40,227 bases of DNA from a virus: the IMG/VR virus record IMGVR_UViG_3300022752_001917, positions 1 through 40,227 of that record; one strand, given 5' to 3'. The position numbers and the translations under genes are program-made. Positions 28,896 to 35,192 of this stretch are shown in pieces. Position 1 is the first letter of the stretch, and each line of letters begins with the position of its first letter. The notes beneath the pieces were generated by a model. That model made no database searches and was not told the DNA's origin. It saw nothing but the letters and a program-made list of their open reading frames with translations.

Positions 28896-30982
28896 TAGCG
28901 CCGCCCGTCCGGCCTGATGTCAATACGTGGTGCACCAAGCTGCCAAGTTGTATTTAACTGATTAGAAGAAGCTTTAAAAATCATTTGCCGACCACGTATG
29001 CGGGTGTAAATCTGACCTGTAAACTTCTCAGTAATTGTGTAAGACGTACCTTTTTGCACTCCTGCGCTGGCAGTACTTGTTACATCAGATCCCGAGTTGG
29101 TCAACCCATATAGGGTCATAGTTAGTTGAGGTTGCGTACCATTTGGATCGGTAGTTGAGCCAGTAAACGTCAAGTCGGGCAGTACGCGCCAAACAAAACC
29201 AAAGTTGTGTCCATCCCCAATATCAAACTCAGAAGACGATATATACGCAGAGATAGCTGTTTCAGTGCCTGACTCATTATCGTTTAAACCATACTCTTGG
29301 TTAACAAGGTTGTAGCTGTATGTGGCGGCAACGGGGTAATTTCTTAAACCTGTATCTATCCACGCTGTTCGTGCCATCGTGCCGTAGTACCAGACTTTTT
29401 CTAGGTAGTTGTACACCACATACTTATCAATAGAGTTACTGCCGGAAGATGGGTAGAACCACCATACTTCATTAAAGCCTTCGCTGGTGCTACAGAAAAC
29501 TTGATCGCGTTGCTGTAAGTTAATGTCATTAAAGATATATTTACGCAGATCACAACCCAAAGTCTGCACACGACCGTCATAGGCGTAGAACTTATCCACA
29601 CCCATCCAATATATTACGCCAGACGCAACAACGGCAGAATTCTGACTAATAATTGAAATGTTGTCGCCAAGCAACTGGGACTGCCAGACATAAGGTGGGC
29701 CAAGGTACTGCAATGAATACACGCTGGAGTCGGTATACACCACGATTTCTTGGCGTGCCTGCACTGCGGTAATGATTGAAGAACCATGAGACAAACGCAC
29801 GCTACCCGCTTGGTTTGTGGCGTCAGGCGTCCAGTTGTACGGGTCTTCTTGATTTGACCAGCGAATCAACATAGGGTCTTGTGTAGACGATCCGTAATCA
29901 TTTGCGCCAAAAGCAAGGACAAAACGAGATGCGTCAGATACAGCAATAGAGTTTTGGGCTATCGGCACATCTACCAGCAACGAAATATACGCATTGACCG
30001 CCGCGCTACCCGATGTGTTTACAACTGCCCCTGATGAGTTTAAAAGATTAAACGTAGTCCCGACCAAGTTATATACGTAATAAGTTGTAGCCGTAGACAA
30101 GCCAGTCGGCAAAGATCCGCCGGTGGTGTAGTTAAACTGAATTGCTGCACCTTCAGTTAGCGCAAAACCAGACAATGTAACAACCGCAGGAGATGCCGCA
30201 GTAATAGACACAGCACCTAAAGTAGAACCGGGTTGCCCTAGTGGTATGCCTCGTGTGGTGAACACGGGGTTAAATGTCCAGTAATAAATATTGCCGTTAC
30301 GGGGAGCAAAAATTAAGTCTTGCCCAAAGTTTGCTTGACTCCATAGGCGTAGTGCGGTAGTGGAAGATGTGTTACCCCAAGTGTTATTACCCCAATAGCC
30401 AGAACCCCAGCCTTGTAGTGGAGTGGCAACCGCTGTGCCTATGTTAATTTGGTAGGCGGCTACAACCGCCGAGCCACCAGTAGTACCAGCAGCCACTGCG
30501 GAAGCGGTTGTAATTGTGTATGTATTGACGCTAAGAATAGAAACAACGCTGTATTCTTTATTTAGCAAAGAAGCGTATGTGCCTGTAGCCCCACTAAATG
30601 TTACATAATCTCCAGCGATAGCGCCGTGAGAAGCAGAAGTTACAGTTACCGTCGTAGTTCCATTGCCTAAAAAAGGATTTGCGCCTAAAGTGACTGTTGA
30701 GCGAATTGGTGTAATGTCGTTGTATACCCCGGTATTTTCAACATAAAATTTTATGTTAGTGCCTACGCCCATCAGGTTATAGCCAGCCAGCGTTGCCCAG
30801 TTCCACAAAGAGCGGCATACACCAACAAAAGTATTTACAGAAATCCTAGCCCAGCCGCCAATTACTTCAGGCGTGCCTTGGCGAAACCGCACTTTGTCGG
30901 ACTCATACCAGCCGCCTTCGTTGGTATAGCGAGTGTTCTCTCGGTTTACCCCCGGTTTAAACAGTATTTTTTGTAATGGCAT
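28895..30982 (-). CDS. Tail/neck protein, possibly P22 gp10-like stabilization protein (695 aa)
   Basis: Begins MPLQKILFKPGVNRENTRYT with the following EGGWYESDKVRFRQG, an N-terminus seen in podovirus proteins annotated as DNA-stabilization or tail-tube-like. The rest is almost all beta: repeated Thr/Ser/Gly strands, an Ig-like insert (about 100-170, VTVTSASHGAIAGDYVTFSG) and a propeller-like middle with WSNQEDPYNWTPDATNQAGS. Such proteins plug or extend the portal channel in P22-like and T7-like particles. The stop overlaps the next gene. The gp10 label is tentative; tail-tubular protein B is the alternative. Confidence 0.6.
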   Translation of the reverse strand: MPLQKILFKPGVNRENTRYTNEGGWYESDKVRFRQGTPEVIGGWARISVNTFVGVCRSLWNWATLAGYNLMGVGTNIKFYVENTGVYNDITPIRSTVTLGANPFLGNGTTTVTVTSASHGAIAGDYVTFSGATGTYASLLNKEYSVVSILSVNTYTITTASAVAAGTTGGSAVVAAYQINIGTAVATPLQGWGSGYWGNNTWGNTSSTTALRLWSQANFGQDLIFAPRNGNIYYWTFNPVFTTRGIPLGQPGSTLGAVSITAASPAVVTLSGFALTEGAAIQFNYTTGGSLPTGLSTATTYYVYNLVGTTFNLLNSSGAVVNTSGSAAVNAYISLLVDVPIAQNSIAVSDASRFVLAFGANDYGSSTQDPMLIRWSNQEDPYNWTPDATNQAGSVRLSHGSSIITAVQARQEIVVYTDSSVYSLQYLGPPYVWQSQLLGDNISIISQNSAVVASGVIYWMGVDKFYAYDGRVQTLGCDLRKYIFNDINLQQRDQVFCSTSEGFNEVWWFYPSSGSNSIDKYVVYNYLEKVWYYGTMARTAWIDTGLRNYPVAATYSYNLVNQEYGLNDNESGTETAISAYISSSEFDIGDGHNFGFVWRVLPDLTFTGSTTDPNGTQPQLTMTLYGLTNSGSDVTSTASAGVQKGTSYTITEKFTGQIYTRIRGRQMIFKASSNQLNTTWQLGAPRIDIRPDGRR

Positions 30983-30984
30983 CG

Positions 30985-31449
30985 TTAGGCTATAAGACCG
31001 GAAACATATTGGGTTTTACCAGCAACTTTCATGGCGGTCAACTCCTGTTTCTTTAGATTGCTAGGATCGTAAGACACATGCACCCAGCCACTATCAGGTA
31101 TGCCGGGAGTGTAAAACTCAAGGATGAGTTGTGTGTATTCTAAGTTATCCATGATCCATTGGGCAAGCTCTACGTTGGGTACGCCGTCAATCTCAATATC
31201 GGCTGCTTGGCCCTTCACGTGGTCTGAGGACTTCGAGCCTCCGGTGGCTTGGTTCGTCTCTGAAGAGCGAAAACCAGAGTTCACGGTGACAGTTTTGCCA
31301 AAATGGTCGCGAACGGGCTGAAGCACCTTTTCACACAAAGTCTTTAGGTTGTCAATGGCCTTCTCGTCAGGTGTGTTATTCAAGCCCAATCTGGTGGCTG
31401 TATCTGATCTTGTCATCTCTTTCAAAGAAAAATTGGCTGATAAGTTCAT
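30985..31449 (-). CDS. Peptidase M15-type endolysin
   Basis: 154 residues. NSGFRSSETN (about 57-66), SDHVKGQAADIE with His77 and Asp84, and WVHVSY with His124 are the zinc-binding and active-site signature of the M15A family, which cleaves peptide cross-links in peptidoglycan. No signal peptide or membrane helix is visible, so export depends on the holin encoded in the same region. It ends 2 bp from the next gene. The lysis genes are split: endolysin here, holin and spanins 2-3 kb upstream. Confidence 0.9.
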   Translation of the reverse strand: MNLSANFSLKEMTRSDTATRLGLNNTPDEKAIDNLKTLCEKVLQPVRDHFGKTVTVNSGFRSSETNQATGGSKSSDHVKGQAADIEIDGVPNVELAQWIMDNLEYTQLILEFYTPGIPDSGWVHVSYDPSNLKKQELTAMKVAGKTQYVSGLIA

Positions 31450-31554
31450 TTCTTTAACCTTTCGTACTAAAAATTAATAAGTTGCTGGTGGAAGCTGTCA
31501 CAAATTAAAGATAGGATTTTACTTGGCGATCATGCCATAACCAAGGGGAACATC

Positions 31555-31851
31555 ATGTACAAGATTGAGATTAGCATTGCAGACTGGGAATTCGGTTCAG
31601 ACACAGTGACTGTTGAAACAAATGATTTCGACAAGATCGCTATCATTCAGGAATTCATCGAGTTCCAAAAAGAACACGGCTGGTGCGTGGATTATGACGT
31701 TACTGACGAATATCTTTACAACCAGTGCGATGAAGATGAAGTCAGCGAAGACGAAGAAGACGAAAGCGCCGAAGACGAAGAATCCGACGAATACGAAATC
31801 GGAGAGATCGTAGAAGACGAAGACGGCTTAGTTTGGGAACGCGTGGCATAA
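31555..31851 (+). CDS. Highly acidic protein, possible DNA mimic or host-takeover factor (98 aa)
   Basis: The only plus-strand gene within the late minus-strand operon. AAGGGGAAC precedes the ATG. The first half is a compact alpha/beta sequence (MYKIEISIADWEFGSDTVTV); from about residue 58 the sequence is almost continuous Asp/Glu (EDEVSEDEEDESAEDEESDE). Such charge is typical of DNA-mimic inhibitors (for example Ocr) and of host-RNA-polymerase or nuclease inhibitors, but no specific family is recognised. It has its own intrinsic terminator 21 bp downstream, so it behaves as a separate cassette (moron-like). No convincing promoter was found in the 105 bp upstream. Confidence 0.65.
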   Translation: MYKIEISIADWEFGSDTVTVETNDFDKIAIIQEFIEFQKEHGWCVDYDVTDEYLYNQCDEDEVSEDEEDESAEDEESDEYEIGEIVEDEDGLVWERVA

Positions 31852-31871
31852 TTTAGTCGCAGTTGACCTTT

Positions 31872-31900
31872 AGGGGAGTCTTTATGGCTCCCCTTTTTTT
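31872..31900 (+). terminator. Intrinsic terminator after the acidic gene
   Basis: AGGGGAGTC (31872-31880) pairs with GGCTCCCCT (31886-31894), nine base pairs with one wobble and a 5-base loop, followed by seven T residues. It ends at the stop of the convergent minus-strand gene at 31899. Confidence 0.85.
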
Positions 31901-32111
31901 ATTCAATTCCGTGTTCCGCTTCTACGTCTTTAGCTAATTGCCGCCAGTCCAAGCTGCGCTTATATAGCGTGTAAACACGCTCTTCGCTTAACGGTTCAGA
32001 GTGCCGACTGAGCCTGTCGTTTGCTTGAGCCAAAGCAAGCTGCGTTTCATGCAGAATGTTATGCAGTTCTTTTATTTCAGATCTGAGATAAGCAACTAAG
32101 TCATACGTCAT
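31899..32111 (-). CDS. Small coiled-coil protein (70 aa)
   Basis: Begins MTYDLVAYLRSEIKELHNIL and continues with HETQLALAQANDRLSRHSEP, a heptad-like helix, then YKRSLDWRQLAKDVEAEHGIE. Such short helical proteins are common in phage late regions and have no assigned role. It starts 11 bp inside the end of the metallophosphoesterase gene, which supports co-translation. No catalytic residues are evident. Confidence 0.6.
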   Translation of the reverse strand: MTYDLVAYLRSEIKELHNILHETQLALAQANDRLSRHSEPLSEERVYTLYKRSLDWRQLAKDVEAEHGIE

Positions 32112-33057
32112 AAACTTTGCCCCTAAATTCTATTTTGCCATCAGCCCACTTGTGTACCAACTCAGGCCACAACAGCTTGCCTTCATAAAACGTTAGCACA
32201 GCAAAGCCACTGCGCCAATTGGTTGGAGAGTCCTCTAGATAGTTTATAAACTGAGGCCCATCAGTCTCTGCCAATGTTCCGGTGTCTACCCCAAAACGAT
32301 TTCCTGAATAATCTGCAAAGGGGGTCACCTTGAGACTATGTAGGTGACCCGTGCAAATTGAGACGCCCGATTGGACGGCATTATTGTGGGTGGCATGAAT
32401 TCCCCCCTTCCACCGGTGCTTGACCACCACTTCCTCGGTAGGCCAGCAAGACCAGCATGGATGCCACGCAGGGAAATGGTCTTTTAAGGAGAACCCTTTA
32501 ACTTGTTCATATTGTGGAGCATTGGCAGCTAGACGGTTCTCAAACCTTGCGTCATGGTTACCCAGCGTCCACACGAGATTTACATTATGTCTTGCCTTCT
32601 TGGAAGTCTCTTCAATCTCACCCATTGCCAGCTCACAGGCTTTCAGTTCCTGTATCACACTGGGCGTTGAATCCCAACCAATACGAGGATAGCGAGAAAC
32701 AGAAGCTCCATCGAATATATCTCCATTAGCAATAACAGCCTTTGGCTGAAACTCTTTAATTGCCCAAAGTAGACCTTTATACGCCGTTGTATGGATGCCG
32801 GGCCAGAAATGAGCATCACTAAAAACGATAACAGTCCCATTTTCAATCCCCAATAATTTACGAACTGAATTTTCTTTGATGGTTTGTTGTGCACTATTCT
32901 TTGACTTTAGTGGCTCGCCGTACCTAGCCTCTAAGTTGTTTTTGCGCCTAATGATATTACGGATATCCATGCCGACGGCTTTGGCAAATGCACTGGCAGA
33001 TTCATGCGTCTTCCAAAGCTCAATAAACTCTTGATCGCTGTAAACAGTTTTGCCCAT
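32101..33057 (-). CDS. Calcineurin-like metallophosphoesterase with N-terminal HTH (318 aa)
   Basis: The first 50 residues look like a helix-turn-helix (SASAFAKAVGMDIRNIIRRK). The catalytic domain has the full metallophosphoesterase set: D81-x-H83 (FSDAHF), GDIFDG (112-117), GNHD (166-169), histidines at 221 and 224 (HATHNN) and GHLH (237-240). Members hydrolyse phosphodiesters or phosphomonoesters on two metal ions; phage versions may process nucleic acids or nucleotides. It sits among late genes between spanins and endolysin, which does not reveal its substrate. The HTH suggests a DNA-directed role. Confidence 0.85.
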   Translation of the reverse strand: MGKTVYSDQEFIELWKTHESASAFAKAVGMDIRNIIRRKNNLEARYGEPLKSKNSAQQTIKENSVRKLLGIENGTVIVFSDAHFWPGIHTTAYKGLLWAIKEFQPKAVIANGDIFDGASVSRYPRIGWDSTPSVIQELKACELAMGEIEETSKKARHNVNLVWTLGNHDARFENRLAANAPQYEQVKGFSLKDHFPAWHPCWSCWPTEEVVVKHRWKGGIHATHNNAVQSGVSICTGHLHSLKVTPFADYSGNRFGVDTGTLAETDGPQFINYLEDSPTNWRSGFAVLTFYEGKLLWPELVHKWADGKIEFRGKVYDV

Positions 33058-33114
33058 GACAACTCCATTGAAGTTGCCTGAAAATAAACTAAATCAATGA
33101 CAACAGCATGAATC

Positions 33115-33597
33115 TTAATGTAATTTGTTCAAAGATTTTTTAGCCGACTCATAAGAATCAATACAAGCATTTAGTTGCCTGATGGCTTGGTCGCCCCGGC
33201 TGGTGAGATCGATAAGAACTTGAGCAGTTCGTCCGTCAAGCTCGGCTCTTGTTTCTGTATTTCCAGCGGGAGCGGGGGAATCTGCGGTGACTGATACGGC
33301 GCAGGAGGTTTGGACAGGGATGAACAGCTTGCGCTCACCAGAGGCAATATCAGTACGCAGCTTATCTTCTTTAACTTTTGCAACATTGTTGGCCTTCCTT
33401 AAGGTTTGAGCGTATGTCTGAGCAACTTCACCCATACGCTGTTCCGCTTCCCGCGCTTGTTGGTTTAAACGGGCAATCTCAATCTGCTGGCGCTCATATT
33501 CATCCTGCTTGCCGCCGTAATACCCGACGCCAAAGCTACCCAACACCGCCAAAACGATGCCGAGAAGAACCCAAGGATTAAACAGGCTTAACATCAT
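33115..33597 (-). CDS. Rz-like inner-membrane spanin (160 aa)
   Basis: One N-terminal membrane helix (residues about 7-25, PWVLLGIVLAVLGSFGVGYY) followed by a long coiled coil (QIEIARLNQQAREAEQRMGE to about 90), the standard i-spanin layout: anchored in the inner membrane with its coil in the periplasm. A second gene is nested in another frame within the C-terminal half (33171-33386), the classic Rz/Rz1 arrangement. The pair fuses inner and outer membranes in the last step of lysis, so the host is Gram-negative. The start overlaps the holin gene. Confidence 0.85.
   Translation of the reverse strand: MMLSLFNPWVLLGIVLAVLGSFGVGYYGGKQDEYERQQIEIARLNQQAREAEQRMGEVAQTYAQTLRKANNVAKVKEDKLRTDIASGERKLFIPVQTSCAVSVTADSPAPAGNTETRAELDGRTAQVLIDLTSRGDQAIRQLNACIDSYESAKKSLNKLH
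33171..33386 (-). CDS. Rz1-like outer-membrane lipoprotein spanin (71 aa), nested in Rz
   Basis: Encoded in a different frame entirely inside the Rz-like gene. A basic start and hydrophobic signal (MLQKLKKISCVLILPLVSAS) precede Cys21, the lipidation site, in a slightly non-consensus lipobox (SAS-C). The mature part is proline-rich (KPPAPYQSPQIPPLPLEIQK), as in Rz1 o-spanins. It would be anchored in the outer membrane and pair with the Rz C-terminus. Confidence 0.8.
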   Translation of the reverse strand: MLQKLKKISCVLILPLVSASCSSLSKPPAPYQSPQIPPLPLEIQKQEPSLTDELLKFLSISPAGATKPSGN

Positions 33598-33847
33598 CTA
33601 CCTTCAGCATAGCGTCGGTCTTGTCTTTACTTGACTTGCTTGACCCGTAAAAGAACGAAATGATGGTGGCTACCGCTGTACCCAGCAAGAAACCCAAAAT
33701 GATGTTAGCAAAGTCTCTGCCGCCCTCAGGTAGCGGTATAAACGTCACGCAGAAAAAGTAAACGACAGAGGTTGCCGACCAGAACCAAGCAAAATAATAG
33801 ATAAAGTGCTTGGCTGTCTTGTCATTTGGGTCTATCGGGGCTTGCAT
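33578..33847 (-). CDS. Putative holin, two membrane spans (89 aa)
   Basis: I chose the Met at 33847, preceded by AAAGGAAAAACGAG; the frame is open further upstream but overlaps another gene. Two hydrophobic helices at about 15-37 (FIYYFAWFWSATSVVYFFCV) and 46-67 (ANIILGFLLGTAVATIISFF) are joined by a short polar turn, with a charged, lysine- and aspartate-rich tail. The size, topology and position right before the spanins fit a class II holin that would release the M15 endolysin. No sequence family is certain, so holin is a context-based call. Confidence 0.65.
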   Translation of the reverse strand: MQAPIDPNDKTAKHFIYYFAWFWSATSVVYFFCVTFIPLPEGGRDFANIILGFLLGTAVATIISFFYGSSKSSKDKTDAMLKVDDVKPV

Positions 33848-33998
33848 CTCGTTTTTCCTTTTCAACTTCTCTGCGTAACTTTTCCATCTTTTCAATCTGC
33901 TGTTTGGCCTCATGCTTGGTCTGCATAACATCCACGTACAGCATCCCAAGGAGCGGGAGCATTAACACTACCAGAATACACGCTGCTATCCACCCCAC
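33822..33998 (-). CDS. Single-span membrane protein with charged tail (58 aa)
   Basis: I favour a GTG start at 33998 because GGGAG lies 6 bp upstream and just precedes the stop of the upstream gene at 34001. A longer frame reaches 34121 but overlaps that gene by 121 bp. One membrane helix (GWIAACILVVLMLPLLGMLY) is followed by a charged helix (HEAKQQIEKMEKLRREVEKE). It may be an accessory lysis protein or antiholin. Overlaps the putative holin gene by 26 bp. Confidence 0.55.
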   Translation of the reverse strand: MGWIAACILVVLMLPLLGMLYVDVMQTKHEAKQQIEKMEKLRREVEKEKRDASPDRPK

Positions 33999-34000
33999 AA

Positions 34001-34576
34001 CTATCTCCCAATCCTGTGCAAGAGGCCGAGGAGCAACCACATATACAGGAGGAATAGGAAAGTCGCCAGCAGGTATGCTTGCCTTTCGTTTAAAAGACGT
34101 TGCCTTTCCTTGCGTTGCCATGACTCATCATCCCGTTTCTTCCTTGCCTTGTCCTGCTCTAGCTTGATGACATCCCGCATATCAAACACTTTTGAGTACA
34201 AAGCTCCCATTTCTTTAGGAGCGCCGTATACCATTGCCTCTCTTATCTCCGTCTCCAGCAGCGCCATCTGGTCTTGAGCCATTACCCGCTTTAGGGCGGC
34301 TTCCATCAGGTTAGCGTCGGGGTCATAAACCGTTTTGCTCTTCTCTTCCTCTTCCCTTATGTGCTCAGCAAGCTGTTCTTGTAGCTTAAAGAACTGAGAC
34401 AACTGAGTAACGATGTCTGCCATGACTTGGGTTTCGTCAACGGCAACGTAGGCTTCCTTCTTTTTCGCCACAGGCTTGGGGCTTGAGGTGGGCGCTGTCC
34501 CAAAGAGCTTTGCCCAGAATCCTCTGACTGCTTTGACATCTGATGCAACCTCATCAACAGTCTTTTTGATCTCCAT
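34001..34576 (-). CDS. Conserved-type phage protein with C-terminal membrane helix (191 aa; may start 31 codons earlier)
   Basis: ATG at 34576 is the first standard start, but it has no SD and a 7-bp hairpin abuts it. In frame upstream, an ATT codon at 34669 (right after a TAA) would give IDPLSILFAANACVAAIKQG, matching the typical MIDPxS opening that I know from this phage family, so ATT may be the real start. The protein is mainly charged helices (about 60-160, for example RKKRDDESWQRKERQRLLNE) and ends with a membrane helix (AYLLATFLFLLYMWLLLGLL). Function unknown. Next to the holin region; a role in lysis or assembly is possible. Confidence 0.65.
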   Translation of the reverse strand: MEIKKTVDEVASDVKAVRGFWAKLFGTAPTSSPKPVAKKKEAYVAVDETQVMADIVTQLSQFFKLQEQLAEHIREEEEKSKTVYDPDANLMEAALKRVMAQDQMALLETEIREAMVYGAPKEMGALYSKVFDMRDVIKLEQDKARKKRDDESWQRKERQRLLNERQAYLLATFLFLLYMWLLLGLLHRIGR

Positions 34577-34695
34577 GAAAGACGTTTTAGCGTCTTTATA
34601 AAGTTTGCACCCTTGCTTAATAGCAGCAACGCAAGCGTTAGCGGCAAAGAGGATGCTGAGCGGATCAATTTATGGCCCCAAAAGTTTCTTGGTGA

Positions 34696-35181
34696 TTAGG
34701 GCGCATCAGGCCAAGTGACTTCCCAAGGAAAGCCCGACTGCGTTGTGATGTCACGCAGTGCTTGACGGTATGTTGCCCATGCTGTCTTATCAGCAGTGCT
34801 GTCGGCAATCTGTGTCCAGTCGCTGTCTTTGAGCTTTTCTGTACGTGAGTTGCGTATAGATTTAGCCTGCTCTGCGTCTTTCATTGCTTTGTACTCGGCC
34901 TCCTGCTCGGCGGCAGTCTTGGCTGGTTCGTTCTCTGTAGCCGCGCGATCTGTGAAGACTGGGCCTAATTTGTAGAAGGTGTACCACTTGCCGTCAATGT
35001 TGGTCACGCCGTCACGCATGGAGTACTGATAGTGTGTTCCCCCTGTGGCTTGTGGGCCTTCAAAGACAATGTCAGCATTGTGTTGATCTAACACTTCCTC
35101 TGTGATTGGCAGTGAACAGACAACTCGATTGAATTCCTGTGAGGTCATCAATTGACCAGTGTTGCGCATACGAATTTCCAT
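34696..35181 (-). CDS. Phage tail assembly chaperone-like protein (161 aa)
   Basis: Starts with AAAGGAGC upstream of the Met. The C-terminal 45 residues read KLKDSDWTQIADSTADKTAW, then YRQALRDITTQSGFPWEV and ending WPDAP, which is the pattern of the phage tail assembly chaperone family (PF16778-type: SDWTQ, WAxYRQxLRD, GFP..VxWP). The N-terminal part is variable. The position immediately after a fibre gene fits a chaperone needed for fibre folding or attachment. Confidence 0.8.
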   Translation of the reverse strand: MEIRMRNTGQLMTSQEFNRVVCSLPITEEVLDQHNADIVFEGPQATGGTHYQYSMRDGVTNIDGKWYTFYKLGPVFTDRAATENEPAKTAAEQEAEYKAMKDAEQAKSIRNSRTEKLKDSDWTQIADSTADKTAWATYRQALRDITTQSGFPWEVTWPDAP

Positions 35182-35192
35182 GATTTGCTCCT

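Larger units (their letters stand above)
482..33470. repeat. Dispersed family of the 8-bp palindrome GTTTAAAC (24 exact copies)
   Basis: Exact copies start at 482, 1596, 3009, 3783, 4663, 5032, 5274, 8104, 9941, 11224, 13793, 15398, 15503, 15950, 17251, 18760, 19142, 19738, 20144, 21778, 24614, 29282, 30955 and 33463. One-end variants (GTTTAAAT or ATTTAAAC) start at 3830, 4213, 4359, 4795, 5965, 7970, 10084, 13576, 18842, 21310 and 36645. By a manual count about 57 TTTAAA hexamers occur in all, so a G before and a C after are strongly preferred over other flanks. Most copies lie in coding DNA, read as Phe-Lys or Leu-Asn. The copies at 482 (between SD and ATG) and 3783 (over a stop codon) are exceptions. 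Confidence 0.85.

Noticed and set aside
33822-34121. Long version (99 aa) of the single-span membrane protein
   Set aside because: It would overlap the upstream gene by 121 bp; a GTG with a well-placed SD right after that gene's stop explains the frame better.
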